Source of the DNA: Alkalihalobacillus bogoriensis ATCC BAA-922
GTDB lineage: Bacteria > Bacillota > Bacilli > Bacillales > Bacillaceae_F
Direction: 5' to 3'
Assembly: GCF_000621445.1 (NCBI RefSeq)
Contig: NZ_JHYI01000010.1
Span: 124,001 to 188,000, forward strand
DNA length: 64,000 nucleotides
The position numbers and the translations under genes were made by a program. The notes under the pieces were generated by a model, which worked only from the letters and a program-made list of their open reading frames with translations, made no database searches and was not told the DNA's origin. How positions within the stretch are numbered: position 1 is the first letter of the stretch; each line of letters starts with the position of its first letter. Below are positions 37,156 to 45,801 of the stretch, piece by piece.

Positions 37156-37188
37156 CAAAAAAAGCTGACTCAATCGAGTCAGCTTTCT
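37156..37188 (-). terminator. terminator after the Gly-rich protein gene
   Basis: The stem AAAGCTGACTC / GAGTCAGCTTT on the minus strand is followed by TTTTGTAGG. It shares its core with the opposing terminator at 37072-37101. Confidence 0.85.
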
Positions 37189-37199
37189 CTTCTTAATCT

Positions 37200-37529
37200 T
37201 TAAAAGAACGGACGTGGCCTTACACCTGGTTGAGCGAAGCCGTGGTGACCATATCCACCAAATCCTGCTCCTGGAAATGCGCCGTGTCCTGCAAACCCTG
37301 CTCCTGGATGACCAGCAAAGCCACCGTGCCCTGCTCCAAAACCAGGTCCATACATAGGTGCACCACCGAATCCAGGACCAAAACCAGGACCGAATCCACC
37401 TGGACCAGATAAAAGACCGCCACCTAAAAATCCTAATCCTGCACCAAGTAATCCTGCACTTAATGGGCTAAATCCAGCTCCAGCAAATCTTGCTTGGTCT
37501 GCTGGTACGTGATAGTCATATCCATACAT
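37200..37529 (-). CDS. glycine-rich small protein (possible spore surface protein)
   Basis: A 109-residue protein, about 40% glycine, with GFG/GPGFG runs and scattered His, Phe and Pro. After an N-terminal MYGYDYHVPADQARF, a hydrophobic glycine helix (LLGAGLGFLGGGLL) is followed by a low-complexity tail ending in RPRPFF. GGAGGAG precedes the ATG. I do not recognise the family; similar glycine/histidine-rich small proteins are common among Bacillus coat and exosporium components, but that is only a compositional likeness. Confidence 0.7.
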   Translation of the reverse strand: MYGYDYHVPADQARFAGAGFSPLSAGLLGAGLGFLGGGLLSGPGGFGPGFGPGFGGAPMYGPGFGAGHGGFAGHPGAGFAGHGAFPGAGFGGYGHHGFAQPGVRPRPFF

Positions 37530-37706
37530 TTGTAAATCTCCTCCTATAGCGAATTATGCCATAATGGCGTTATTAATTTTGTTTACATTGTAGCCTATGG
37601 GAAAATAACTACTTTTGTAATAGACAAACGCCTTTATTTGCATAATTAATGAAAGAGCCTATACAAGTACAAATAAATCGGGACATGGGTATATTTTATT
37701 GAGATA

Positions 37707-37997
37707 TTATATCTCGATATCAACACCAATACTGTCAATTCGTCCTACTTCTTTAATAAAAGAAGCAACAGCTTGATGGTCTGGATTCGAAATGTAATGT
37801 TGTAATGCTTCTTCATTTTCAAAGCGGACCGATAAGACAACTTGGTAGTCCTTACTTTTCTCTTGCAAATTAAGACCAGCATGGATTTCAATAATGCCAG
37901 GAAGAGTATGTAAGGCTTTAAAACGAGTGATTACTTCATGCAATTGTTCTTTTGTTGTTGTTTCAGCAAATTTAATTAAAACTGTGCGGTTTATCAT
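37707..37997 (-). CDS. Dabb (stress-response A/B barrel) domain protein
   Basis: A 96-residue protein of the Dabb family. The typical opening is MINRTVLIKFAETTTKEQL, the middle has PGIIEIHAGLNLQ, and the end has ISNPDHQAVASFIKEV. Family members are dimeric ferredoxin-like barrels; some are oxidases or cyclases, but most in Bacillus have no known substrate. It is a single gene with AGAGGTTCC upstream of the ATG. Confidence 0.87.
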   Translation of the reverse strand: MINRTVLIKFAETTTKEQLHEVITRFKALHTLPGIIEIHAGLNLQEKSKDYQVVLSVRFENEEALQHYISNPDHQAVASFIKEVGRIDSIGVDIEI

Positions 37998-38060
37998 TTG
38001 TGGAACCTCTTTTCATTATAGTTTCGACAATATTCTATCTTAGATTGCAAGAGGTTGCAA

Positions 38061-38090
38061 AGAAAACCCTCAAACACTATGTTTGAGGGT
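38061..38090 (-). terminator. terminator after the bactofilin gene
   Basis: The stem ACCCTCAAAC / GTTTGAGGGT on the minus strand is followed by TTTCTTTG. Confidence 0.82.
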
Positions 38091-38095
38091 GAATT

Positions 38096-38509
38096 TTATG
38101 ACTCGTTCGCTTGTTCTTTTGCAATCGAAACAACATTTTCTTTTCCGTCAGCTTGATTCGTTTTCATGAAACTTTCTCCACGGAAATAACCGTTTTCTTC
38201 TATAATAATTGTCTTCATCTCTGCCGTACCATTTAATCGACCCGTTTCAAAAATATGAATTTTTTCCTCGATGTTCACATTTCCTTTTACTTCTCCGGCA
38301 ATTAATAAGTTTCGTGCTGATATTGAATGTTCAACATAGCCACCTTTTCCTATCGTAACGTCACCTGTACATTTAATTTCTCCAAGGACTTTTCCATCAA
38401 TCCGTATACTTGATTGAATTTGCAACGTCCCTTCCACAATTGTATCCGCACCAATAATGGTTGATAATTCATTCACTTTTTTTTCATCTTTTTGTTGTTT
38501 TGAAAACAT
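38096..38509 (-). CDS. bactofilin family cytoskeletal protein
   Basis: A 137-residue bactofilin (DUF583). The core from STIIGADTIVEGTLQIQSSIRIDG to FRGESF shows the right-handed beta-helix period of glycine/valine-rich six-residue rungs, with disordered tails on both sides. Bactofilins polymerise without nucleotide and scaffold cell-wall enzymes. It lies 23 nt downstream of an M23 peptidase gene on the same transcript, the same pairing as in CcmA/Csd1-type shape systems of other bacteria. Confidence 0.92.
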   Translation of the reverse strand: MFSKQQKDEKKVNELSTIIGADTIVEGTLQIQSSIRIDGKVLGEIKCTGDVTIGKGGYVEHSISARNLLIAGEVKGNVNIEEKIHIFETGRLNGTAEMKTIIIEENGYFRGESFMKTNQADGKENVVSIAKEQANES

Positions 38510-38532
38510 GATGACTTGCCACCTCTTTTCTT

Positions 38533-39474
38533 TTATTTATCTTTTTCATGAAAAGTCATATAGTCGTACGGGTCGATCACTTCTCCATTGCGGCGAATTT
38601 CATAGTGAAGGTGAACACCGGTACTTCGCCCAGTCGTCCCCATTCCAGCAATCGTATCCCCTTTTGTTACTTCATCTCCGACTTCAACATCAATTCGGTT
38701 TAAATGTGCATACAATGTCTCATATGTATCATCATGTTTTATCCGAACGACTAGTCCATAACCACCATCACGTCCAGCATATGTCACTTTTCCATCTGCT
38801 GCGGCAAATATAGCTGTATTTAAAGGTGCTGCAATATCTGTGCCTGAATGAAAAGCGGTCCATCTTGTAAAAGGGTCTTTCCTATTTCCAAACTGTGATG
38901 TGATTCTTCCATCTGCTGCCGGAAACAATGTCGGTACGGTCCTTAACTGTTCTTGATACTCTAATAATCGGTCATAAGTATCTTCAAAATTAGCGATCAA
39001 ATCTGGGAGTTCTTGTTTAATTTCAATGAGACGACTAGATGTTTCTGTTGGATTTTTCGTATCGATATCATACTTTATGCCACCACTACCGCCATTTTGC
39101 GTTGTGTCTGAAGAACCAGGCATATCTAAATTTAGTTCACTAAGCTGTTCTTCAAACTCTTTAAATTGTTCAATTGATGATTGAACCGCTAAAGCGTCTT
39201 TTTCCAACTGATTATATTGTTGTTGTATGAGTGCAATTTCTTCGTCTTTTGCTTGAATCGTTTGGTCTTTCGATTCAAGTTCCCCTGTTAATTGTGCTTT
39301 TTGGTGTGTCATCAGCCCGATACTCGAACTTAAACCAATAATGGTAAAAATAAGGATGATAGGGCATGCGATAGTAACATAGACTAATAGTTTTGTTATA
39401 CTAAACTGTTTAACAGGTGCTAGTGGATCAGCTGTCACGGTAATTGTCCATGCTTTTTTTTGTTTCTTTTTCAA
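38533..39474 (-). CDS. M23 family peptidoglycan endopeptidase, membrane-anchored
   Basis: A 313-residue LytM-type metallopeptidase. One transmembrane helix (residues about 28-52) follows a short basic cytoplasmic end, then a coiled coil of about 60 residues (residues 60-120), a Gly/Ser linker, and the catalytic domain with zinc motifs FHSGTDIA and HLHYE. It cleaves peptide cross-links of the wall. The coiled coil plus downstream bactofilin suggest a scaffolded elongation or shape-control unit. The start is ATG at 39474. Confidence 0.92.
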   Translation of the reverse strand: MKKKQKKAWTITVTADPLAPVKQFSITKLLVYVTIACPIILIFTIIGLSSSIGLMTHQKAQLTGELESKDQTIQAKDEEIALIQQQYNQLEKDALAVQSSIEQFKEFEEQLSELNLDMPGSSDTTQNGGSGGIKYDIDTKNPTETSSRLIEIKQELPDLIANFEDTYDRLLEYQEQLRTVPTLFPAADGRITSQFGNRKDPFTRWTAFHSGTDIAAPLNTAIFAAADGKVTYAGRDGGYGLVVRIKHDDTYETLYAHLNRIDVEVGDEVTKGDTIAGMGTTGRSTGVHLHYEIRRNGEVIDPYDYMTFHEKDK

Positions 39475-39912
39475 TGTATTCCTTCTTTTACTACGGAGTA
39501 AAAGAATTAACCTCCTTCCCTACGCACAAAATAGTCGTTATGAAACCATAACGACAGAAATCTTCTTTATTCTATCAAAAAAATCATAATACAACAAAAT
39601 CAGTTTTTGGAAATAAATATAGGACTCATTTCTTATAAGTGTGATCAGTATGACTTACGAGAAAAGAAATTGTGAGAAAAGATGTAGAAATTACGAAATA
39701 AAGTTGGTCAATAACAAAAAATTCCTAATCTTAATCGAGTTGGTATGTATAGTTTAACAAAATAATTAGTGATAAAAGACTAGCAGTTATTTTATAATTC
39801 TCAAGAAAATTGTCATTTTAAGCCGTTGTTTCTATCTTACAATTGTTTCAGACATAGTCTACTATTTCACACATATAGTATATAAAAGATTTGTAATATG
39901 GAGGGGCATGAT
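39475..39912. other. intergenic region between M23 peptidase and spoIIP
   Basis: This is 438 bp without a convincing gene. A 9-bp hairpin, GTCGTTATG / CATAACGAC, lies at 39534-39555, about 60 nt upstream of the M23 start, and could be a leader structure or the end of an opposing transcript. The remainder is AT-rich and carries the promoter-like sequence for spoIIP at 39852-39880. Confidence 0.5.
39852..39880 (+). promoter_or_regulatory. possible sigma-E-like promoter of spoIIP
   Basis: ACATAGT and CATATAGTA, 13 bp apart, resemble the -35 and -10 elements used by mother-cell sigma-E. The -10 element lies 32 nt upstream of the GTG start. The match is partial. Confidence 0.35.
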
Positions 39913-41043
39913 GTGAGAAATCAAACAAGCTATACGATTACGTTTATAACGATTCGAAATACGATCGTGTCTTTTGTAGTTGGGATGGTTTTTATCTTTG
40001 TTATAACCGGGTTTATCGCTACAAATGCTTACTCTAGTTCGATGAACAATGCTTCTTCAAATATATCTGGTGAGCTATTAACGTACGTGTTATCATTTGA
40101 AAACTCCTATTTTGGACAAGCGCTACCAGAACAATTTGAACCCCCTTCCACGTTAACTCTTGGATTTGAACTAGCTACAAATATAAAGCCTGATGATATT
40201 CGAACATTAATTGGAAATGAGATTCCTGGTCTTTCAACTTTTAATACACGAATCATTGTTGCTGGGGAAGGAACCGATATTACAAATATGCCGATAGAAT
40301 CACCACCGGCGTTAGAAGTGTTAATGGAAGAACGAGAAGCGTCCATGATAGATTTGGAGGAATTAGAGAAGTTAAAACCGAAAGAAACAGTGCAAGAAAA
40401 AGGACATCAACAAGTGTTTATCCATCATACTCATAGTTGGGAATCCTTTCTTCCTCATCTTCCTGGCGTGAAAAACCCTGACCGTGCAACACATAATGAA
40501 ATGAATATTACGTTAGTGGGCGAACGACTTGGAGAAGAGCTAGAAGCTAGTGGTATTCCTACCATTGTAGACAAAACAGACATGACGTCAAAGCTTCACA
40601 GTCGAAATATGAAATCTGTTCAATCGTACCGTTTATCTCGTGAAATTGTAGAAGAAGCCATTACAGAAAATAATGATATTATGTTTATATTTGACTTACA
40701 TCGAGATTCATTAAGAAAAGATAAAACAACGGTCACGATAAATGGCGAGAAATATGCAAGAATATTATTTGTCATTGGTGAAAGTCATGAAAATTATGAG
40801 TTAAATGAACAGTTTGCGAAGGAATTACATGATAAACTTGAAAAGAAATACCCTGGCCTTAGTCGCGGTGTTTTTGGAAAAGATAAAACGACAGGAAACG
40901 GTGTATACAATCAAGACTTGGCCGAATCCTCAATTTTAATTGAATTTGGTGGTGTTGATAATTCTCTAGAGGAAAATTATCGTGCGACAGCAGCTTTTGC
41001 GGAAGTGTTTAGTGAAGTGTACTGGGAGCAACAACAAAACTAA
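39913..41043 (+). CDS. spoIIP: stage II sporulation protein P (SpoIIP)
   Basis: A 376-residue SpoIIP, the bifunctional amidase/endopeptidase that thins septal peptidoglycan for engulfment together with SpoIID and SpoIIM. It has an N-terminal membrane anchor (TIVSFVVGMVFIFVITGFIA). The catalytic domain has zinc-site residues in IHHTHSWESF, DLHRDS and LIEFGGVDNSLEE. GTG at 39913 follows GGAGGGG by 6 nt. The usual partner gene gpr is not present next to it, so this may be a relocated or second copy. Mother-cell expression is expected. Confidence 0.93.
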   Translation: MRNQTSYTITFITIRNTIVSFVVGMVFIFVITGFIATNAYSSSMNNASSNISGELLTYVLSFENSYFGQALPEQFEPPSTLTLGFELATNIKPDDIRTLIGNEIPGLSTFNTRIIVAGEGTDITNMPIESPPALEVLMEEREASMIDLEELEKLKPKETVQEKGHQQVFIHHTHSWESFLPHLPGVKNPDRATHNEMNITLVGERLGEELEASGIPTIVDKTDMTSKLHSRNMKSVQSYRLSREIVEEAITENNDIMFIFDLHRDSLRKDKTTVTINGEKYARILFVIGESHENYELNEQFAKELHDKLEKKYPGLSRGVFGKDKTTGNGVYNQDLAESSILIEFGGVDNSLEENYRATAAFAEVFSEVYWEQQQN

Positions 41044-41055
41044 CAAATAAAGCGT

Positions 41056-41090
41056 GAGAAGTTCAAAAGAATGTTTCTTATGAACTTCTC
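41056..41090. terminator. hairpin after spoIIP
   Basis: The stem GAGAAGTTCA / TGAACTTCTC has a 15-nt loop. The T tract is weak on the plus strand and slightly better on the minus strand; it lies between two converging genes and may serve both. Confidence 0.55.
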
Positions 41091-41097
41091 AAATCCC

Positions 41098-41688
41098 TTA
41101 CCGATACCGTTCTTCTTTAAATGGATTTGCTGTCATTGAATAACCTAACTCTTCCCAAAAGCCGGCTTCATCTTCTTTCATAAACCGAATACCAGATACC
41201 CATTTCGTTCCTTTCCATAAATAAAAAGAGGCTGGTGGTATAAAACGAAGTGGGTAACCATGTTTTGGGCTAATATCTTGCCATGGGTGATTATCATCTT
41301 TCCACCGATAAACAAACAACGCATCATCACCTAAAAGTGGAGCGATTGGCAAATTCGCTGAGTAGCCAAAACGGTCACCATTGTAATAGCCAAATATTTG
41401 AATAAAGTTTACATTTTCCTTTACGTTCACAAGATTGAACAACTCTTTAAATGCAATTCCTTCAAATGTTGTTCCGAACTTTGACCATGTTGTCACACAA
41501 TGCATATCAATGGTCGATATTGTTTTTGGTAATGTCATTATTTCGCTATAGGATAATGTTTTCTCCTCTTCTACTTCACCAAACAACTTGAAATCCCAAG
41601 TTTCTTCATTAAATTTATAAACATCTCCTTGATGAAGGACTGGCCAGCTCTCTGTTTCAAATTGCCCTGGCGGCAATGTTTTTTTCAT
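41098..41688 (-). CDS. molybdopterin-dependent oxidoreductase (sulfite-oxidase-like)
   Basis: A 196-residue single-domain member of the sulfite oxidase/YedY molybdopterin fold. The molybdenum-ligating cysteine is in DMHCVTTWS, followed by FEGIAFKEL, and PKHGYPLRFIPP and YLWKGTKWVSGIRFM complete the domain. There is no Tat or other signal peptide, so it is predicted to be cytosolic, unlike YedY/MsrP. The physiological substrate is unknown. ATG at 41688 is preceded by AAAGGAGG. It follows the GNAT gene by 38 nt on the same strand. Confidence 0.88.
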   Translation of the reverse strand: MKKTLPPGQFETESWPVLHQGDVYKFNEETWDFKLFGEVEEEKTLSYSEIMTLPKTISTIDMHCVTTWSKFGTTFEGIAFKELFNLVNVKENVNFIQIFGYYNGDRFGYSANLPIAPLLGDDALFVYRWKDDNHPWQDISPKHGYPLRFIPPASFYLWKGTKWVSGIRFMKEDEAGFWEELGYSMTANPFKEERYR

Positions 41689-41726
41689 ATGTATGAAACC
41701 TCCTTTTTCCTGTTGTTCTCTTTCCA

Positions 41727-42224
41727 TCATAATGATTTTTCATAACAGTAGAAACCGTTTTCTTTCCCTTGATAATGCATTTCTCCTACGTTAGTGTAGC
41801 CATTTTTAAGAAAAAGTTGTTGCGCTTTTTTGTTGAGTGAGTACGTATCAATTTTCATATATTGAACCCCTATTGATTTTGCGTAGTTTTCAGCAAACTG
41901 AATAAGTAAAGTGGCAAGTCCACCTTTACGAGAAGATGGGTTTACACATAACCGATGAAAAACAACCGCTTTCCGGTTCGGATATGTCCATGATATCGCA
42001 TTGTATTCCTCAGCTTCGTTTTGGTCAATTGTAATTGAACCAACAATTTGTCGCTCTTCTTCTTTTACATATAAGGACCCTTGTTCAAGATCCTGTTGAA
42101 ATATTTGAGAAGTTGGGTACTGCTCATTCCACTGGTCATTCCCTTCTTCCTTCATGACAATAATCGTATCGTTTACTATTTGTAAAATATGAACCAAATC
42201 ATCTTTATTTGCTTTTCTTATCAT
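41727..42224 (-). CDS. GNAT family N-acetyltransferase
   Basis: A 165-residue Gcn5-related acetyltransferase. The acetyl-CoA binding motif A is HRLCVNPSSRKGGLATLLIQFAENYAK in two pieces (LCVNPSSR and GGLATLLI), and the C-terminal YxKxGY-like LFLKNGYTNVGE is present. The acceptor is unknown. ATG at 42224 follows GGAGGG by 7 nt; the longer open frame extends far upstream without a site. Confidence 0.88.
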   Translation of the reverse strand: MIRKANKDDLVHILQIVNDTIIVMKEEGNDQWNEQYPTSQIFQQDLEQGSLYVKEEERQIVGSITIDQNEAEEYNAISWTYPNRKAVVFHRLCVNPSSRKGGLATLLIQFAENYAKSIGVQYMKIDTYSLNKKAQQLFLKNGYTNVGEMHYQGKENGFYCYEKSL

Positions 42225-42428
42225 TTGTTTCCCTCCAGTTAAAGCTACCTTGATTATAGCAAATGCTATTAAAAAAAGGTTGTATACTGTTTTCCTGGAC
42301 ATAGGAAAAAAATATGATATAAAATAAAGAGTAAACAAACAATAATACATCTACATAATAATATAATATCAAGTTTACGTGCCGTCACGTTTTCACCGTC
42401 CACTATCAAATGAAAATAGGTGATTTTT

Positions 42429-42599
42429 ATGTGGTTAACCGTAAAAGAAAAACAATATTTGGCTCATTTATTAGCAAAACAAAAAAAGAAATTGTTTTTA
42501 TCAAAACAAGAAAAAGAAACGATTCATACATTACAGCAAAAATTCAAACAAACAACAGCAAATCAAACGGTCAATGAAATTAAAAAGCCGAAACTATAA
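42429..42599 (+). CDS. small lysine/glutamine-rich protein, unknown
   Basis: A 56-residue basic, helical protein (MWLTVKEKQYLAHLLAKQ at the start, ending in EIKKPKL). AGGTGAT precedes the ATG by about 5 nt and a strong terminator follows 21 nt after the stop, which together support a real single gene. No family recognised. Confidence 0.6.
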   Translation: MWLTVKEKQYLAHLLAKQKKKLFLSKQEKETIHTLQQKFKQTTANQTVNEIKKPKL

Positions 42600-42619
42600 C
42601 TCTTTTGATTTTTAAAGAC

Positions 42620-42657
42620 AAAACCGCCTTTAAAGTCAATTCTTCAAAGGCGGTTTG
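42620..42657 (+). terminator. terminator after the 56-residue gene
   Basis: The stem AAACCGCCTTT / AAAGGCGGTTT with a 15-nt loop is followed by GTTAAT. Confidence 0.75.
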
Positions 42658-42662
42658 TTAAT

Positions 42663-42745
42663 ATATAAGAAAGCATAGTAATTTTGGTATAGGAATGAAG
42701 CTTTGAAAGCTTATTCTAGAAGAGCGAAACTATAAAATAGTCGAC
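42663..42745 (+). repeat. R2 repeat, copy 1 (lacks terminator end)
   Basis: A diverged R2 copy: TAAGAAAGCATAG, TTTTGGTATAG, GAAGCTTTGAAAGCTT, then AGAAGAGCGAA. The terminator-like distal part seen in other copies is missing. See findings for the family. Confidence 0.7.
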
Positions 42746-42890
42746 TTGTGTATAACATTGCTCTAATAAATTCTAAGAATCAATTAGGGATTTGGAGTAC
42801 TATGAGACAAGTTAGAAAAGGCGCAAGTAAATCATTCAACACTTGGGTCGGGTTTATCGTGTTAGCGATTTTGTTGTAGATGGTAAGTAA

Positions 42891-43070
42891 GCGGCCATGA
42901 AAACCGTTATTTGTGAACATTGCTAGCGTTTTGGAACGTTGGTGGACACAGGAGCAGTTAATCATAATATTACGCTAGGAAGAGAGTGGCTTTTGCGTCA
43001 ATAAGCGCTCCTGTGGCCGCTAAAAAACGGAAACCCGTATCATGTTCACAAATAACGGCTGCTCTGACCG
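42891..43070. repeat. 180-bp imperfect palindrome with 70-bp arms
   Basis: Arm 1 (42891-42960) and the complement of arm 2 (43001-43070) share GCGG at the outer end, a perfect 17-bp core CCGTTATTTGTGAACAT (42904-42920 and 43042-43058) and CACAGGAGC at the inner end (42947-42955 and 43007-43015). The 42746-43122 stretch has no convincing gene apart from a doubtful 25-codon frame at 42803-42880. Confidence 0.75.
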
Positions 43071-43122
43071 CAAAAACGAGATATGTTCGCGTGTCCCAAC
43101 CTTGAATTTGTTCTTTTTATTG

Positions 43123-43956
43123 TTACATTTTCCTAAACTGTTGGAGGTGCTTTTTTGCGTCTTCAATAAAAGGGTCTTTCGTCTCTTCAAGTAGAATATT
43201 GATATATGGTTTTTTTTCATTTAACCAGGAGAATATATATTCGTAATTTAACAATCCTTTACCGACGGGAACACCTTTGATTGTATCGTTTTCAATAACA
43301 AAATCTTTCGCGTGTAAGATGATCATCCGATCGCCAAATAAATCAAACACTTCATCAATAACTTCTTCCTGGTTTTTATAGTTAGAAACCGTTAAATAAT
43401 TGACAGGGTCGTAAATGACTTGAAGATTATGAGAAGGAATGGCATCTAATAATCGTCGCATCGCCCGAGGTGAATGAATAGGGTGACAAACTCCCCCTTC
43501 AATTCCAACAATAACTCCGAATTTTTCAGCTTCCTTCACTAGTTCTTGAACACTTGCCACAACCTTTTGGAACACCTCATCCGTAAAATTCTTTTCTGTG
43601 TATTGAATATCAGCAAACACATTGCCTGTCTCTGTTCCAACGATACTACAACCGAAGTCTCTTGCGAATCTAAGATGCTCTTTAAACCGTAATAGACTAT
43701 TGTTTCGTTCTTTTTCATCTGGATGGATTATATTAATATAGCAACCTAATACGGCAATTTGTATATGATGCTGTAAAAAAGTTTGTCCGATATAATGGGC
43801 CAAACCTGGGCTTAAACTTCCAACGCTTGTGTTTATGGATGGAAAAGATTTTGCTAACGCTAGTTGAATACTTGAAAACCCTTTTTTTTCGATTATTTTA
43901 GCTAATTCCTCGACATTTTGACTGTCAATATCATGTGCTCGAATCCCTATATTCAT
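43123..43956 (-). CDS. sugar phosphate isomerase/epimerase family protein
   Basis: A 277-residue TIM barrel of the xylose-isomerase-like / AP-endonuclease-2 family. Metal-site residues appear as Glu in VGTETGN and GIEGG, Asp in VIYDPVNYL and His in ILHAKDF. IolE- and IolI-like sugar isomerases and epimerases share this fold; the substrate cannot be named. It is a single gene with no sugar-catabolism neighbours. ATG at 43956 follows an AAAGGTGAG sequence. Confidence 0.86.
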   Translation of the reverse strand: MNIGIRAHDIDSQNVEELAKIIEKKGFSSIQLALAKSFPSINTSVGSLSPGLAHYIGQTFLQHHIQIAVLGCYINIIHPDEKERNNSLLRFKEHLRFARDFGCSIVGTETGNVFADIQYTEKNFTDEVFQKVVASVQELVKEAEKFGVIVGIEGGVCHPIHSPRAMRRLLDAIPSHNLQVIYDPVNYLTVSNYKNQEEVIDEVFDLFGDRMIILHAKDFVIENDTIKGVPVGKGLLNYEYIFSWLNEKKPYINILLEETKDPFIEDAKKHLQQFRKM

Positions 43957-44077
43957 TTGCTCACCTTACCTTTATTAAAGACTTGGTTTTGTGTTTTTAG
44001 TGTAGTTTGAAAAAACAGGAACGGTCAACATAAACAGTGATAAATTAGTAATAATAAAAGGATTTTGTTGAAATTCA

Positions 44078-44106
44078 AAAAAGAGCTGACCCATAAGGTC
44101 ATGCTC
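44078..44106 (-). terminator. terminator after the triple-PepSY gene
   Basis: The minus-strand stem AGAGCATGACC / GGGTCAGCTCT is followed by TTTTTGAATTTC. Confidence 0.82.
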
Positions 44107-44115
44107 TCGTTATCA

Positions 44116-44964
44116 TTAATCGTAATCAACATAAATGATTTCTCCTGTATAGGCATCCACATAGATTTCAACATCATCATTACTGTTCTCAATTTCTACC
44201 TCATATACGAGTTTGCCATGTTTCGTTTCTAGTTCAATATCATCAATATATCCATTCCCTATATGTTGTAACGCAAGCTCCCCTGCTTTTTTGGCTGTGA
44301 TCTTTTCAGAATGAGGAGATCCATTTGACGCAGATTTATTATTTTCACCGGATTGGTCATTATTTTTCACGGTGTTTCTCTCATTTTTACGAGTAAAATC
44401 ATCATCGGTATAAACCACTTCACCTGTCATCGCATCAATATAAACGTCAATATCATCATCTTTAAACTCTAGCTCAATTTCATACACGTAGCGGCCAAAC
44501 TTAATCTCTAATTCAATGTCATCCACCACTCCTCCACTAACAAATTCTATTGCTAATGATATGGCTTTCTCTGGAGAGATTTTCATATTGCTAAGAACGG
44601 GTGTTTTCATTAGATTATCGTCAATGGATAAAATTTCGCCAGTGTACGCATCAATTTCAAAATCAAAGTCGTCATCATGATATTTTACTTCGACCTCATA
44701 ATATAGACGTCCATCATCTTTCTCCAATTCTACTTCTTCTACTTTTCCATTTAATACATCTAATGCAATTTGAATCGCTTCATCCTTTGACAGAATGCTC
44801 TCAGAATCATTTTTATTTTCCATTTGTGATTGCATTTCTGGTACGCTAGCATTTGAAGCTGTGACCATTTGTTCACGAATTTGAATGGGATTCCCAGATG
44901 CAAATGTGACGGCAGCCCCGCCTAGTACAAATAGTCCTGTCATGACAATAATGGATTTTTTCAT
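44116..44964 (-). CDS. triple PepSY-domain exported protein
   Basis: A 282-residue exported or membrane-tethered protein (signal segment IVMTGLFVLGGAAVTFASG) with three PepSY domains, each ending in a variant of VEIYVDAYTGEIIYVDYD. PepSY domains inhibit or regulate extracytoplasmic proteases, and such proteins in Bacillus are targets of a linked two-component system. The third domain is separated by an Asn/Ser-rich linker. It lies downstream of a PepSY-kinase-regulator cluster of the YkoGHI type with a 106-nt gap, so it may be read from its own promoter. Confidence 0.88.
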   Translation of the reverse strand: MKKSIIVMTGLFVLGGAAVTFASGNPIQIREQMVTASNASVPEMQSQMENKNDSESILSKDEAIQIALDVLNGKVEEVELEKDDGRLYYEVEVKYHDDDFDFEIDAYTGEILSIDDNLMKTPVLSNMKISPEKAISLAIEFVSGGVVDDIELEIKFGRYVYEIELEFKDDDIDVYIDAMTGEVVYTDDDFTRKNERNTVKNNDQSGENNKSASNGSPHSEKITAKKAGELALQHIGNGYIDDIELETKHGKLVYEVEIENSNDDVEIYVDAYTGEIIYVDYD

Positions 44965-45070
44965 TTTTGTCTCCTCCTTGTTTTTTGATTACAGTTATAT
45001 CTTATACAAGAAAGATGAAAACCCCATTAAAGGAAAATGAGAATTTGATGAGAAAACAAAGAAATATTTC

Positions 45071-45799
45071 TTAATCCCATTCAATTCCAATAACTTCCCC
45101 TGTCAATGCGTCAATATAAATATTGGCTTCTATATCTAACTCATCATTTTCAATTTCAACTTCATATACGAGTCGTCCCTCTTTTTCTTCTAGTTCAACA
45201 TCATCAACTTCTCCTTGCACGTGGTGTAACGCAATGTCAATCGCTTGTTCTCGTCCAATGGGTTCGGTATTTTTGATTGTGTCTTCTTTTGTACTAACAG
45301 AATAAAGTAATACATCCCCTGTAATCGCGTCAATTTCATATTGACCTATTCCATCAGGTTGATTGACTTTAACAACATATATTTGTTGTCCGCTTTCTTC
45401 CTTTGTTACAAGGTTAATAATTTCAGAATTTGGCCCGATTAGCTCTCTTACAATCTCTTTAGCTTCTTCAACATTTAGCGGAGAATGCTCAGCACTTGGT
45501 TGTTCTATTCTCTCGTCAGTTGCTGATATTTGTGTCATTGATTGAATAAAACCAGTGACAGCATCTAACACAATGGAATATGTACCAAATGCGGATTGTA
45601 ATTCAACTTCATAAATAGGAGAATCATCATCATGAACAGGATGTATAGTAGACACATATCCAGAAAAGCGGTCTTCGAGTATCATTTTTACTTCTTCTTC
45701 TGCTAATACGGGATCGTCTGAACGAGAAAAAAAAGAAAAAAGCAATATAATGAGGACACTAATACTTACGATAAAGGCAATAACATACAATTTTTTCAT
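45071..45799 (-). CDS. PepSY-domain protein (YkoI-like)
   Basis: A 242-residue protein with an N-terminal membrane anchor (VIAFIVSISVLIILLFSFF) and three PepSY-like repeats, the last ending in ANIYIDALTGEVIGIEWD. Its start lies 2 nt past the histidine kinase stop, so it is co-transcribed with the two-component genes. This gene order (regulator, kinase, PepSY protein) matches ykoG-ykoH-ykoI of B. subtilis. A role in sensing or damping an envelope protease is inferred. Confidence 0.87.
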   Translation of the reverse strand: MKKLYVIAFIVSISVLIILLFSFFSRSDDPVLAEEEVKMILEDRFSGYVSTIHPVHDDDSPIYEVELQSAFGTYSIVLDAVTGFIQSMTQISATDERIEQPSAEHSPLNVEEAKEIVRELIGPNSEIINLVTKEESGQQIYVVKVNQPDGIGQYEIDAITGDVLLYSVSTKEDTIKNTEPIGREQAIDIALHHVQGEVDDVELEEKEGRLVYEVEIENDELDIEANIYIDALTGEVIGIEWD

Positions 45800-45801
45800 C
45801 T

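Noticed and set aside
42803-42880. 25-codon frame starting MRQVRKGASK
   Set aside because: Very short, poorly spaced ribosome binding site and no terminator; likely chance within a repeat-rich interval.
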